Positions 33,891 through 43,223 of a stretch of DNA of 64,000 nucleotides are shown one piece after another (the stretch's first letter is position 1; the number at the start of each line of letters is the position of its first letter). The position numbers and the translations under genes were made by a program. Source of the stretch: Lachnospiraceae bacterium (GTDB lineage: Bacteria; Bacillota; Clostridia; Lachnospirales; Lachnospiraceae). The stretch covers positions 62,001-126,000 of the forward strand of contig CABJBM010000002.1 of assembly GCA_902363835.1 (NCBI GenBank), written 5' to 3'. Under the pieces are notes generated by a model that saw only the letters and a list, made by a program, of their open reading frames with translations, did not search any database and was not told where the DNA came from.

Positions 33891-34772
33891 TTATTCCCCA
33901 TGGAAAATATCAAACAGTTCCTGATAATAGGACTCATAAATACTTCCCTTCCTCCAAATAAATGTAAAATCATGGGTCAGGCTAAAATCCTCTAATTCAA
34001 TTCGTTTTAAAATTCCCCTGTTTAATTCCTCCTTTACAGCGGCTTCATATAAAAATGCAATTCCCTGCCCATTTGCCACCATTTGTTTCATGGCTCCGAT
34101 GTTGCTGATTTCCATTATGTTGGGAAAATCATGAAGCAATAAATTCTTACCTTCCAGATAGCGTTCAAAGACATACCTGGTTCCTGATCCAGGCTCCCGG
34201 ATAAAAAGCCTTTCCAGAAGAAGGTCCTCCAGTTTTCTGATTGTCCTCTGAAACCTGTAGTCCGGGCTGCAGACTGCTGCAAAGGGTTCCGAAGCAAAGA
34301 CCAGAAAATCATATTCCTTTTTCTGAAAAAAACCTTCCACCAGAGCAAATTCAATGTCCCCGTTGTTAAGCTTTGCAAGGAGTTCCCTGGTGTCCCCTAC
34401 CACCATCTGAACCGCTGTCCCCGGATAAACACGAAGGAACCGCATCAGCGCCTTTGGCATCACATACTCTCCTATGGTCATGGTCGCTCCAAATACCAGT
34501 CTCCTGCCTTTCCCTGACTGCTGCTCCATGATCTTCTTTAAATGCAGTTCATCCGCTTTCATGGTCATGGCAGCAGATAAAAAAACTTTTCCAGCCTCTG
34601 TCAGGCTCACCTTTTTTCCGTTGTATTCAAACAGCCTGACCCCGTACTTTTCCTCCAGATAGTGAATGTGATGGGATACTGCAGGCTGGGTAATATGAAG
34701 TTCACCGGCAGTCTTGGTAAAGTTCATATACTTACACACCGCCAGAAATGTATCCACCCGAAAATCCAGCAT
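33891..34772 (-). CDS. LysR family transcriptional regulator
   Basis: A 293-residue LTTR. Residues 1-60 are the winged HTH (FTKTAGELHITQPAVSHHIHYLEEKYGVRLFEY), followed by a linker helix and a periplasmic-binding-protein-like effector domain (RRLVFGATMTIGEYVMPKAL onward). It is transcribed away from the YeiH gene across a 130-bp AT-rich region. LTTRs usually control the divergent neighbour, so YeiH is its likely target. GGAGAACATAAGTT precedes the ATG. Confidence 0.92.
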   Translation of the reverse strand: MLDFRVDTFLAVCKYMNFTKTAGELHITQPAVSHHIHYLEEKYGVRLFEYNGKKVSLTEAGKVFLSAAMTMKADELHLKKIMEQQSGKGRRLVFGATMTIGEYVMPKALMRFLRVYPGTAVQMVVGDTRELLAKLNNGDIEFALVEGFFQKKEYDFLVFASEPFAAVCSPDYRFQRTIRKLEDLLLERLFIREPGSGTRYVFERYLEGKNLLLHDFPNIMEISNIGAMKQMVANGQGIAFLYEAAVKEELNRGILKRIELEDFSLTHDFTFIWRKGSIYESYYQELFDIFHGE

Positions 34773-34902
34773 AACTTATGTTCTCCTTTGTGTTCGCTCC
34801 ACTAACCATAACATATTTTTATGATTTAATAAATATAAATAATTTTATTTTATTGTTATTTTCCAATATAATAGAGCCAGATCAAAAAGGAGGATTTTAC
34901 TT

Positions 34903-35901
34903 ATGAAAAAATATGTCCCTGGCGTGCTTCTCTGCCTTTTTATATCTGCTCCCGCATGGTTTTTAGGGAAAGCCTTCCCAGTCATCGGCGGTCCTGTGTT
35001 TGCCATTCTCATTGGAATGGCAATGGCCTCCTTTGTAAAAGGGAAGGAATTTTTCCGCCCGGGAGTGGCTTTTACTTCAAAAAAGGTCCTGCAATACGCT
35101 GTGATTCTTCTGGGTTTCTCCATGAACCTGGCCACGGTCCTTCAAAAAGGCTGGGAAGCCCTTCCCATCATCCTGGCAACCATCACCACTTCCCTGGTGA
35201 CCGCATACCTTATTTCCAGGAAATTGAGACTTCCCGGAAAAACCGCCATTTTAATCGGCGTAGGTTCATCCATTTGCGGCGGATCCGCCATTGCTGCAAC
35301 TGCCCCTGTTATTGACGCCGATGACAGTGAAATCGCCCAGTCTATTTCCGTTATCTTTTTGTTCAACATCATAGCTGCTTTGCTTTTCCCTGCTCTTGGC
35401 ACTGCTTTGGGCCTATCCAATGAAGGCTTTGGCCTATTTGCCGGAACTGCAATTAACGATACCTCTTCCGTAACGGCTGCTGCTTCTGCCTGGGATGGCA
35501 TATACGGCAGCAACACCCTGGAAGCAGCCACCATAGTAAAGCTGACCAGAACCCTGGCCATCATCCCAATTACACTGTTTTTAGCATGTTACCGCACCGG
35601 AAAAGAGAAAAAAGCTTCAGAACGCTCCATCTCCATCGGGAAAGTTTTTCCGTCCTTTGTACTCTTTTTCCTGCTGGCTTCCATCATCACTACGGTCTTT
35701 CCCATACCGTCACAAGTGACCGGTTCATTAAAAGATTTAAGCAAGCTTTTTATTGTACTGGCAATGGGAGCCATTGGAACCAACACTGACTTACTCAAGC
35801 TGATTCGTACAGGCAAAAAACCTCTTTTATTAGGCTTTTGCTGCTGGTTCGGGATTTCTGTGGTAAGCCTGGTTCTTCAGGTTGTTCTGGGTATCTGGTA
35901 A
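34903..35901 (+). CDS. YeiH/UPF0324 family putative exporter
   Basis: A 332-residue membrane protein with about ten hydrophobic segments. Family hallmarks are [36 protein letters not shown] and [18 protein letters not shown]. The family is sometimes called putative sulfate exporter; the substrate is unproven. AAAAAGGAGG lies upstream of the ATG and TATAAT at 34867-34872 is a likely -10. It is probably controlled by the divergent LysR protein. Confidence 0.9.
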   Translation: MKKYVPGVLLCLFISAPAWFLGKAFPVIGGPVFAILIGMAMASFVKGKEFFRPGVAFTSKKVLQYAVILLGFSMNLATVLQKGWEALPIILATITTSLVTAYLISRKLRLPGKTAILIGVGSSICGGSAIAATAPVIDADDSEIAQSISVIFLFNIIAALLFPALGTALGLSNEGFGLFAGTAINDTSSVTAAASAWDGIYGSNTLEAATIVKLTRTLAIIPITLFLACYRTGKEKKASERSISIGKVFPSFVLFFLLASIITTVFPIPSQVTGSLKDLSKLFIVLAMGAIGTNTDLLKLIRTGKKPLLLGFCCWFGISVVSLVLQVVLGIW

Positions 35902-35922
35902 AAAAATATTGTGCAGCAATAA

Positions 35923-35960
35923 GGCGGCCAGGAAACATGGATTTTGTTTTCCTGGCCGCC
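35923..35960. terminator. bidirectional terminator between convergent yeiH and NYN genes
   Basis: A 13-bp stem GGCGGCCAGGAAA/TTTCCTGGCCGCC with a 12-base loop lies between the two stops. Confidence 0.75.
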
Positions 35961-35966
35961 TGCCAT

Positions 35967-36890
35967 TTATTCTTCTTTTTTCAGATACACGGTCTTATTG
36001 TTGTTTTTGTTCTCCCGGACCTCCAGCTGCGGAATGCTGTGGACAAATTTTGAGAAGGTGGAATACCCATAATCCTTTACCTTGAAATCAGCAAATTTCC
36101 GGTGTATGCCATTTCCCAAAGCCGCCAGTTCCATACCGTTCTTACCGCTTCCTTTTACCAGCCCCACCGCAAAATCATCCAGTTCCTGCTTTTTGATACG
36201 GTTATCCTTCATCCGCACGGTCACCACATTATTGGACTTTTTAAGGTCAAAGCCGCCCATTTCCTCTAAAAATTTGGACAGAGAGCTGTAACCGTAGTTT
36301 CTTACGTCAAAATCAGAGTATTTTTTAACAAGGCGGTTGCCGATCTCTCCCAGGCCTGTTGCCTTATTCTTATCTTCATTCTCCAAAATAATCGAAGTGA
36401 TATCCTGTTCGATCACCTCTTTTCCTATGGCACCTCCTCCTGTTCCTTCTTCATCCTGATCAAGAAGAACCTCCAGATTTGTAAAAACCGTACATGCCGC
36501 CCGGAAGGATTTGGGAGTCTTATCCTCCCCCATTCCAATAACCTCCTTGCCTGACTCCCGAAGCCTGCTGGCCAGGCGGGTGAAATCACTGTCACTGGAC
36601 ACGATGCAGAATCCATCCACATTGTCCGTGTAAAGCAAGTCCATTGCATCAATGATCAGGGCGGAATCCGTTGCATTCTTTCCTACGGTATTGGAGAATT
36701 GCTGGATAGGCGTAATCGAATTCTCCAAAAGCTCCATTTTCCATTTTCCCATTTGGGAGCTTGTCCAATCCCCGTAAATCCTTTTGTAAGTAATGACACC
36801 GTAACGGGTCATTTCATCCAGAATACATGTAATATACTTTGCGGAGATATTATCCGAATCAATCAATACTGCAAATTTCTTGTCACTCAA
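35967..36890 (-). CDS. NYN-domain protein with two OST-HTH/LOTUS-like domains
   Basis: A 307-residue protein. Residues 1-150 are a PIN-like NYN ribonuclease domain, with FAVLIDSDNIS at the start, NATDSALIIDAMDLL, and FCIVSSDSDFTRLASRLRE giving the acidic active site. Residues about 165-235 and 240-307 are two similar OST-HTH units (YSDFDVRNYGYSSLSKFLEE and FADFKVKDYGYSTFSKFVHS), which bind RNA or its structures. The start is a TTG after GGGAGAGC. The likely role is in RNA processing or decay; target unknown. Confidence 0.87.
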   Translation of the reverse strand: MSDKKFAVLIDSDNISAKYITCILDEMTRYGVITYKRIYGDWTSSQMGKWKMELLENSITPIQQFSNTVGKNATDSALIIDAMDLLYTDNVDGFCIVSSDSDFTRLASRLRESGKEVIGMGEDKTPKSFRAACTVFTNLEVLLDQDEEGTGGGAIGKEVIEQDITSIILENEDKNKATGLGEIGNRLVKKYSDFDVRNYGYSSLSKFLEEMGGFDLKKSNNVVTVRMKDNRIKKQELDDFAVGLVKGSGKNGMELAALGNGIHRKFADFKVKDYGYSTFSKFVHSIPQLEVRENKNNNKTVYLKKEE

Positions 36891-37015
36891 TACTCTGCTC
36901 TCCCGTCTTCATTTTTTCTTTTTTCTGTCAATTTGATCCTGCTTTTCCATTATATTTCATTTTTCTAATTATTACAATATCATTGCAGTGGTTAAAATGG
37001 GAGAATTTTTACAAC

Positions 37016-37043
37016 GTATTTTACTTTATTTCAACCATACTAA
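37016..37043 (+). promoter_or_regulatory. candidate sigma-E promoter of cotJABC
   Basis: GTATTTT (37016-37022), 13 bases, then CATACTAA (37036-37043) resembles the mother-cell sigma-E pattern (-10 CATACAAT). The known mother-cell role of cotJ genes supports it. It would give a leader of about 80 bases that contains repeat copy E. Confidence 0.4.
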
Positions 37044-37069
37044 GGAAGAAAGCTCAATAAATAAATGAA

Positions 37070-37121
37070 ACACCTTACAGGTGTACCTTTATGCCCAGAA
37101 ATCATGGACAAAAAGTAGGAA
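37070..37121 (+). repeat. 52-bp double-hairpin repeat, copy E (leader of cotJA)
   Basis: The only copy on the plus strand. Hairpin 1 is ACACCT-TAC-AGGTGT, a perfect 6-bp stem; hairpin 2 is TGCCCA-(7)-TGGACA with one mismatch. The purine end leads into AAAGGAG, the cotJA ribosome binding site. Since the gene to the left is transcribed away, this copy can only belong to the cotJ leader. Confidence 0.8.
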
Positions 37122-37133
37122 AGGAGTGTTATT

Positions 37134-37331
37134 ATGAATTCATGTACTTCATGTGGAAGTGACACATCAAACGCTGGTCCTGCCACACCTTCACAAACAG
37201 TTCAACTGGCAATTGCCACGGTTCCCATGCAGCCCTGGGAGCAGCCATATGATCCCCAGACAGCCTTAAAACATGGAACTATTTTCCCAAGCCTTAATCT
37301 TCCTTTCTTTGCAACAGGAGGTGATCAGTAA
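37134..37331 (+). CDS. cotJA: spore coat-associated protein CotJA
   Basis: A 65-residue protein with the CotJA pattern: a Ser/Cys/Thr-rich head and the conserved core VPMQPWEQPYDPQTALKHGT followed by FPSLNLPF. AAAGGAGTG lies upstream. The stop TAA shares its last base with the cotJB ATG (TAATG), so the genes are translationally coupled. It forms part of the inner coat in Bacillus and Clostridia. Confidence 0.9.
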   Translation: MNSCTSCGSDTSNAGPATPSQTVQLAIATVPMQPWEQPYDPQTALKHGTIFPSLNLPFFATGGDQ

Positions 37332-37627
37332 TGGCGGATCAAAAAACCCTTTTAAAGCAGATCACAGAAATAAGCTTTACTGTTAATGATTTAACCTTGT
37401 TTTTAGATACCCATCCATTGGATGAAAATGCATTAACAGCCTTTAAGCAGGCAATGGAACAAAGAAAACAGCTTTTAAAAACCTATGCGGAAAACTTTGA
37501 ACCTCTTACCATAAACTGTGTCTGCCCTGATAGCAACAACAAAACAGAAACCAATACAAAATATCCCGGACAAAAGCATTTCACCTGGACAGACGGCCCT
37601 CTGCCCTGGGAAGGAGGTACTGTATAA
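37331..37627 (+). CDS. cotJB: spore coat protein CotJB
   Basis: A 98-residue protein matching CotJB: a helical N-terminal half (LKQITEISFTVNDLTLFLDTHP, then ALTAFKQAMEQRKQLLKTYAE) and a C-terminal end WTDGPLPWEGG. It overlaps cotJA and cotJC by one base each (TAATG junctions). Confidence 0.9.
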   Translation: MADQKTLLKQITEISFTVNDLTLFLDTHPLDENALTAFKQAMEQRKQLLKTYAENFEPLTINCVCPDSNNKTETNTKYPGQKHFTWTDGPLPWEGGTV

Positions 37628-38247
37628 TGTGGAATTATGAAAAAAGATTGCAGTTTCCTGTAAACATCAAGGAAACCTGCCCGAAAACAGCTTCTTTGAT
37701 TATCAGCCAGTTTGGCGGACCAGATGGAGAGCTGTCAGCTTCCATGCGTTATCTTTCCCAAAGATATTCCATGCCATGCAAGGAAGTGGGAGGCCTTTTG
37801 ACAGACATTGGAACGGAAGAGCTTGGACATCTGGAAATGATCTGCGCCATCATTTACCAGCTGACAAAAAATCTTTCTGTGGAACAGGCAAAAACAGCAG
37901 GATTTGACGCCTACTATATTGACCATACAACAGCCTTATGGCCGGCTGCTGCTGCTGGAGTTCCCTTTAATGCCTGTGAATTCCAGTCTAAGGGCGATGC
38001 AATTGCGGATTTGGTCGAGGACTTAGCCGCAGAGCAGAAAGCCAGAACCGTCTATGACAACCTGATCCGCATCATACCCAATCCTGATGTGAGAGAACCC
38101 TTAAAATTCCTCCGGGAAAGGGAAGTGGTGCATTTCCAGCGGTTTGGGGAAGCTCTCGAAAAGATCAAATTAACTTTGAATCCTAAAAACTTCTATTATT
38201 ATAACCCGGAATTTGACAAACAATTTGTTAAAACTCCCATACAGTAA
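37627..38247 (+). CDS. cotJC: spore coat protein CotJC (manganese catalase family)
   Basis: A 206-residue four-helix ferritin-like protein of the dimanganese catalase family. Metal-binding Glu/His residues are visible in GTEELGHLEMICAI and LREREVVHFQRFGEAL, and in the first helix around GGPDGELSASMRYLSQRY. It may protect the spore from peroxide as well as being a coat component. It ends the cotJ operon and is followed by a strong terminator. Confidence 0.93.
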   Translation: MWNYEKRLQFPVNIKETCPKTASLIISQFGGPDGELSASMRYLSQRYSMPCKEVGGLLTDIGTEELGHLEMICAIIYQLTKNLSVEQAKTAGFDAYYIDHTTALWPAAAAGVPFNACEFQSKGDAIADLVEDLAAEQKARTVYDNLIRIIPNPDVREPLKFLREREVVHFQRFGEALEKIKLTLNPKNFYYYNPEFDKQFVKTPIQ

Positions 38248-38258
38248 GTAAATCAAAT

Positions 38259-38297
38259 AGGCTGGAACAGGTTTCCCTTGTTCCAGCCTTTCTTTTT
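38259..38297 (+). terminator. cotJ operon terminator (shared with convergent carB)
   Basis: An 11-bp stem AGGCTGGAACA/TGTTCCAGCCT followed by TTTCTTTTTAA. Three copies of TTAATTATTT follow up to the carB stop. Confidence 0.85.
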
Positions 38298-38305
38298 AAT
38301 TATTT

Positions 38306-41300
38306 TTAATTATTTTTAATTCTGGCAATGTCGATTAAGGTCAGTTCTTTTGCCCTGTTCTCCATACTGGTGACCAAAGCAGCTGCCGTATCCAGGGAAG
38401 TTAAAACCGTCACGCCGGTCTCTATGGCATTTCTTCTGATCACAAAGCCGTCTCTGCTTCTGTCCGCTCCCTGGGTGGGCGTATCAATGACCAGATCGAT
38501 TTCATGGCCAAGGATCAGGTCCAGTAAGTTGGGGGATTCCTGTTCCAGCTTGCGCACCATAAAAGCCTTTATCCCATGGTCATTAAGTGCCCTTGCCGTT
38601 CCTGATGTGGAAAAGATCTTATAGCCCTGGGCCTGGAATCTTCCTGCAATGTCAATGATCTCCTCTTTATCCGAATCCTTTACGGTTATGATCATGTTCT
38701 TATGCCTTGGAAGCTTGATTCCGGCTCCTGCAAACGCCTTATAAAGAGCCTCATTAAAGGTCTTTGCGATCCCTAAGCACTCTCCGGTGGACTTCATCTC
38801 CGGTCCAAGGCTTACATCTGCACCACGGATCTTTTCAAAGGAAAACACCGGCATTTTCACAGCGATATAATCTGCCTCAGGCAAAAGTCCCGGCTCATAT
38901 CCCAGTTCCCTGATGGAGCGCCCGCAAATGACCTGGGTTGCCAGGGGAATGATCGGCACTCCGGTCACCTTGCTGATATAAGGCACGGTACGGGAGGACC
39001 TGGGATTTACCTCAATGACATATACGTCTTCCCCGCTTACAATGAATTGAATGTTGATCATTCCTTTCACGTGCAGGGCTCTGGAAAGCCTTTTTGTATA
39101 TTCCACCAGCTTTTCTTTTACTGTTTCACTTATACTCTGAGCCGGGTATACGGAAATGCTGTCCCCTGAGTGTACGCCAGCCCTTTCCATATGCTCCATG
39201 ATGCCGGGAATCAGGATATCCTTTCCGTCACAAACCGCATCCACCTCGATTTCCTTTCCGGGGATATATTTATCCACCAGAATGGGGTGCTCCTGAGCGA
39301 TCTGATTGATAATTCCCATGAATTCATCAATATCCTGATCTGAAATGGCAATCTGCATGCCCTGGCCGCCCAGCACATAGGAGGGCCTTACCAATACCGG
39401 ATATCCCAGCTCTCCTGCTGCCTTCTTTGCTTCCTCTGCTGTAAATACCGTCTGGCCTGCAGGTCTTGGAATCCGGCACTCCTCCAAAATCTTATCAAAC
39501 AGCTCCCGGTCCTCTGCCGCATCCACATCCTCTGCAGACGTACCCAGAATGGGAATTCCCATTTTCATCAGGGCGGCCGTCAGCTTAATGGCTGTCTGGC
39601 CTCCAAACTGTACCACAGCTCCGTCAGGCTTTTCAATGTCAACAATGCTTTCCACATCCTCCGGGGTAAGAGGCTCAAAATACAGCTTATCCGCAATGTC
39701 AAAGTCCGTGCTCACTGTCTCCGGATTGTTATTGACAATAATGGTTTCATAACCTTCCCTGCTGAAGGTCCATGTGCTGTGAACCGAACAGAAGTCAAAT
39801 TCAATCCCCTGTCCAATGCGGATTGGGCCGGAGCCAAGAACCAGTACTTTTTTTCTTCCCTCAGTCTTTATTGCTTCATTCTCACTTCCAAAGCAGGAAT
39901 AATAATAAGGGGTTTCAGCGGCAAATTCGGCGGCACAGGTATCCACCATTTTAAATGCTGCCACAATTCCATGATCTTTTCTCATCCCGCGGATTTCCGG
40001 CTCAGAAATTCCTGTGAGCCTGGAAATGACCGTATCCGGAAATTCAAGCCTTTTTGCTTCCTTTAACAGATCCGGAGTCAAAGGCTCATTTTTAAGAGCT
40101 TCCTCCATTTCCACAAGAATGGCCAGCTTATCAATAAACCACACATCAATTTTTGTAATATTATGAATTCTTTCATAGGAAAAACCTCTTCTTAATGCTT
40201 CGGCAATGACCCAGATCCTTCTGTCATCTACAAGATGAAGGGTCTCAGCCAGTTCCTCATCTGTAAGCCCTGTAAAATCATAGGACATGAGACTGTCCAC
40301 ATGCTGCTCCAAAGAGCGGATAGCCTTCATAAGGCCGCCTTCAAAATTGGTGCAAATGCTCATCACCTCGCCTGTTGCCTTCATCTGGGTTCCCAGGTTC
40401 CTTTTTGCGCTTAAGAATTTGTCAAAAGGAAGGCGGGGCATCTTGACCACACAGTAATCCAGCATGGGTTCAAAGCTGGCATAGGTCTTTTTGGTCACAG
40501 CATTTTTTATTTCATCCAGGGTGTAGCCCAGGGCGATCTTGGCGGCAACCTTTGCAATGGGGTAGCCGGTTGCCTTGGAGGCCAGGGCCGAGGAACGGCT
40601 GACCCGGGGATTTACCTCAATTACGCAATACTCAAAGCTTTCCGGGTGAAGGGCATACTGCACGTTGCAGCCTCCGGTGATCCCCAGTTCGCTGATGATC
40701 CTAAGGGCAGAAGTGCGGAGCATCTGGTATTCCTTATCCCCTAAAGTCTGGGAAGGGGCCACCACAATGCTGTCCCCGGTATGAACTCCTACCGGATCAA
40801 TGTTTTCCATATTACACACGGTGATCACATTGCCCGCACCGTCACGCATTACCTCGTATTCGATCTCCTTCCAGCCTGCAATGCACCGCTCCACAAGAAC
40901 CTGTCCCACACGGGATAAACGAAGCCCGTTTTCCAGTATTTCACGGCACTGTCCCGGATTTTCAGCAATTCCTCCTCCGGAACCTCCCAGGGTATAGGCT
41001 GGACGGAGTACCACAGGATATCCGATCCTTTCGGCGACCTTAAGGCCATTTTCCACATCCTCTACAATATCAGAGGGAGCCACCGGTTCACCGATTTTTT
41101 CCATGGTCTCTTTAAACAGCTCCCGGTCCTCCGCCTTTTTAATGGTAAGGGCCGTGGTTCCGATTAGGTGCACCTTATGTTCCTTTAAAAACCCCTTATC
41201 GTCCAGTTCCATGGCAAGGTTTAAGCCTGCCTGGCCTCCAAGAGTAGGAAGGACGCTGTCAGGCCTTTCCTTTAAGATCAGCTGTTCCACCACCTCTACG

Positions 41301-41509
41301 GTCAGCGGCTCAATGTAAACCTTATCCGCAATATCTTTATCTGTCATAATGGTCGCCGGGTTGGAGTTTAGCAGGACTACTTCGATCCCTTCCTCTTTTA
41401 AGGAACGGCAGGCCTGTGTTCCGGCGTAATCAAATTCCGCTGCCTGTCCGATGATGATAGGACCGGAACCAAGAACGAGCACTTTTTTAATATCCTGATT
41501 CTTTGGCAT
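38306..41509 (-). CDS. carB: carbamoyl-phosphate synthase large subunit
   Basis: A 1067-residue enzyme that makes carbamoyl phosphate for arginine and pyrimidine synthesis. The two homologous ATP-grasp halves both begin with the motif VLVLGSGP(I/R)IGQ (near residues 10 and 555), each with GG(Q)[14 protein letters not shown] and a P-loop-like [16 protein letters not shown] segment. The C-terminal 130 residues are the MGS-like allosteric domain ([15 protein letters not shown]). Its ATG shares one base with the carA stop (TAATG). Full family length. Confidence 0.97.
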   Translation of the reverse strand: MPKNQDIKKVLVLGSGPIIIGQAAEFDYAGTQACRSLKEEGIEVVLLNSNPATIMTDKDIADKVYIEPLTVEVVEQLILKERPDSVLPTLGGQAGLNLAMELDDKGFLKEHKVHLIGTTALTIKKAEDRELFKETMEKIGEPVAPSDIVEDVENGLKVAERIGYPVVLRPAYTLGGSGGGIAENPGQCREILENGLRLSRVGQVLVERCIAGWKEIEYEVMRDGAGNVITVCNMENIDPVGVHTGDSIVVAPSQTLGDKEYQMLRTSALRIISELGITGGCNVQYALHPESFEYCVIEVNPRVSRSSALASKATGYPIAKVAAKIALGYTLDEIKNAVTKKTYASFEPMLDYCVVKMPRLPFDKFLSAKRNLGTQMKATGEVMSICTNFEGGLMKAIRSLEQHVDSLMSYDFTGLTDEELAETLHLVDDRRIWVIAEALRRGFSYERIHNITKIDVWFIDKLAILVEMEEALKNEPLTPDLLKEAKRLEFPDTVISRLTGISEPEIRGMRKDHGIVAAFKMVDTCAAEFAAETPYYYSCFGSENEAIKTEGRKKVLVLGSGPIRIGQGIEFDFCSVHSTWTFSREGYETIIVNNNPETVSTDFDIADKLYFEPLTPEDVESIVDIEKPDGAVVQFGGQTAIKLTAALMKMGIPILGTSAEDVDAAEDRELFDKILEECRIPRPAGQTVFTAEEAKKAAGELGYPVLVRPSYVLGGQGMQIAISDQDIDEFMGIINQIAQEHPILVDKYIPGKEIEVDAVCDGKDILIPGIMEHMERAGVHSGDSISVYPAQSISETVKEKLVEYTKRLSRALHVKGMINIQFIVSGEDVYVIEVNPRSSRTVPYISKVTGVPIIPLATQVICGRSIRELGYEPGLLPEADYIAVKMPVFSFEKIRGADVSLGPEMKSTGECLGIAKTFNEALYKAFAGAGIKLPRHKNMIITVKDSDKEEIIDIAGRFQAQGYKIFSTSGTARALNDHGIKAFMVRKLEQESPNLLDLILGHEIDLVIDTPTQGADRSRDGFVIRRNAIETGVTVLTSLDTAAALVTSMENRAKELTLIDIARIKNN

Positions 41510-42582
41510 TATTTTCCCACCTCCATCATTTTTATAAACCGGTCAAATAAGTAGCTGGAATCCTGAGGCCCGGGACATGCCTCCGGATGGTACTGCACGG
41601 TAAATATGTTTTTGCCTGTATATTTTAATCCTTCGTTGGTCCCGTCGTTTACGTTGACAAAGGCAGGAACAGCCACCGCCGGGTCCATGGTATCCACATC
41701 CACCACATAGCCGTGGTTCTGGGAAGAGATGTATACCCGTCCGGTTTCTAAATCCTTCACCGGATGATTGCCGCCTCTGTGGCCGTATTTCAGTTTATGG
41801 GTATCTGCGCCGGCGGCAAGAGCCATGAGCTGATGCCCCAGACAGATGGCAAAAATCGGAACATTGGATTCATATAATTTCTTGATCTCTTCTATGACCC
41901 TCACGCATTCCTTTGGATCTCCCGGCCCATTGGACAGCATGATTCCATCCGGACAGGAAGAAAGAATCTCTTCTGCTTTTGTTAAGGCAGGGTATACCGT
42001 CACTTCACAGCCTCTCTCCTGTAAGGAGCGGGCGATATTTCTTTTTGCTCCCAGATCCAGAAGGGCCACCCTTTTTCCGTTGCCGGGAAGTAAGTATTTC
42101 TCCCTGCAGGTGGTCTTCTCCACCACGCCGGTCACGGAATATGTTTTCATACGTAAAATGGCTTCGTCAAGGTCATAACCTTCATCGGTTGTGATCATGC
42201 CGTTCATCGTACCTTTTTCTCTTAGAATTTTTGTTAGGGCTCTTGTATCGATACCACTGATACCTGGAATGTTGTGTTCATTTAAGAAATGCTGAAGGGT
42301 ATCCCCGCTTCTAAAGTTGCTGGGAATTCTAGATAATTCTCTGACAATGTAGCCATCCGGCCATGGTTTTAATGATTCCATATCTTCATGACAAATACCA
42401 TAATTGCCAATTAGGGGATAAGTCATCACAACCGCCTGCCCTGCATAGGAGGGGTCGGTGAGGACTTCTAAATAACCTGTCATGGAAGTGTTGAATATGA
42501 TCTCGCTGATCACTTCACGAGGTGAACCAATACTCGATCCTGTAAACACAGTACCGTCTTCCAGTATTAAAAAAGCTTTCAT
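41509..42582 (-). CDS. carA: carbamoyl-phosphate synthase small subunit
   Basis: A 357-residue glutamine amidotransferase subunit that feeds ammonia to CarB. The N-terminal CPSase domain ([33 protein letters not shown]) is followed by a class I glutaminase with [14 protein letters not shown] (nucleophile Cys) and YHPEACPGP (His/Glu). The ATG at 42582 has AGGACAGG upstream; the in-frame TTG at 42588 is less likely. Confidence 0.96.
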   Translation of the reverse strand: MKAFLILEDGTVFTGSSIGSPREVISEIIFNTSMTGYLEVLTDPSYAGQAVVMTYPLIGNYGICHEDMESLKPWPDGYIVRELSRIPSNFRSGDTLQHFLNEHNIPGISGIDTRALTKILREKGTMNGMITTDEGYDLDEAILRMKTYSVTGVVEKTTCREKYLLPGNGKRVALLDLGAKRNIARSLQERGCEVTVYPALTKAEEILSSCPDGIMLSNGPGDPKECVRVIEEIKKLYESNVPIFAICLGHQLMALAAGADTHKLKYGHRGGNHPVKDLETGRVYISSQNHGYVVDVDTMDPAVAVPAFVNVNDGTNEGLKYTGKNIFTVQYHPEACPGPQDSSYLFDRFIKMMEVGK

Positions 42583-42730
42583 ACGCAAAGTACCTGTCCT
42601 TTCTTAATGCTATGGTTATTGAGCTTGCCCAAATGCTGCTGTTCATTTATACCATTCATCATTTGGCGAAAAATGTCTGTTTTCCAAAAGCGGTTATGTA
42701 TGGCTGAACAGTAATGCCCAAATTGAATAG

Positions 42731-42759
42731 ATTATACATGATACTGCGACATTTTTCAA
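42731..42759 (-). promoter_or_regulatory. carAB promoter and leader
   Basis: On the minus strand TTGAAA (42754-42759), 17 bases, then TATAAT (42731-42736). A leader of about 140 bases runs to carA. It contains TGAAT/ATGAA half-sites near 42640-42660 that could be weak arginine-repressor sites, but no PyrR-type or terminator structure that I can see. Confidence 0.65.
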
Positions 42760-42918
42760 CTGTTTTCTTCTTATATATCTTTTTATATTTACTTATAAAT
42801 CATGCATATTTTATTACTTTATTAACAAATCTTGCATAATAATTCAAAATTTATGGTTGATTTTTCAAAAGTATACTTTCCGCTCAATCCGCACAGACTA
42901 TGACTGAGGTGATAAATT

Positions 42919-43116
42919 ATGATTGATAACAGCGAACTGCCCATCGGCTTTACCATGGAGTTAGCGCAGCACTCGGACATTCTGACCCGGTTCGCCGGAC
43001 TTCCGGAAGAACAGAGAAACAGGATAGTAAATGGGGCCAGATCCATTGAAAGCCGGGATGAAATGCGAAACTACGTGGAGTCCATGTTTCAAGAAACAAA
43101 ATCATCCTTTTTCTAA
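42919..43116 (+). CDS. small protein of unknown function
   Basis: A 65-residue soluble, helical, acidic protein (LPIGFTMELAQHSDIL, FAGLPEEQRNRIVNGARSIESRDEMRNYVESM). GAGGTGATAAATT lies in front of the ATG and a strong terminator follows, so it is a real, single-gene unit. The sequence pattern resembles short conserved proteins of Clostridia but I cannot name a family. No Cys or membrane segment. Confidence 0.75.
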   Translation: MIDNSELPIGFTMELAQHSDILTRFAGLPEEQRNRIVNGARSIESRDEMRNYVESMFQETKSSFF

Positions 43117-43163
43117 AAAGCCTCCCGCAGGATTAAATTTTATCTTTCCTGCGGGGGCTTTTG
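43116..43163 (+). terminator. terminator after the 65-residue protein gene
   Basis: AAAAGCCTCCCGCAGGA pairs with TCCTGCGGGGGCTTTT around a 14-base loop, followed by TTTTG. Confidence 0.85.
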
Positions 43164-43223
43164 TAATTATTCCTTTTCCACCTTAATATATTTAATAATA
43201 ATCAATTTATTAAGGGGCATTCT

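Noticed and set aside
34773..34902. Defined LysR operator between lysR and yeiH
   Set aside because: The region is so AT-rich that many T-N11-A matches occur by chance; no single convincing site stands out.
38297..38322. Threefold TTAATTATTT repeat near the carB stop
   Set aside because: Short AT-rich repeat that overlaps the shared terminator tail; no further structure.
42583..42918. PyrR-type attenuator upstream of carAB
   Set aside because: A promoter and plain leader are visible, but no PyrR-binding consensus and no terminator hairpin.
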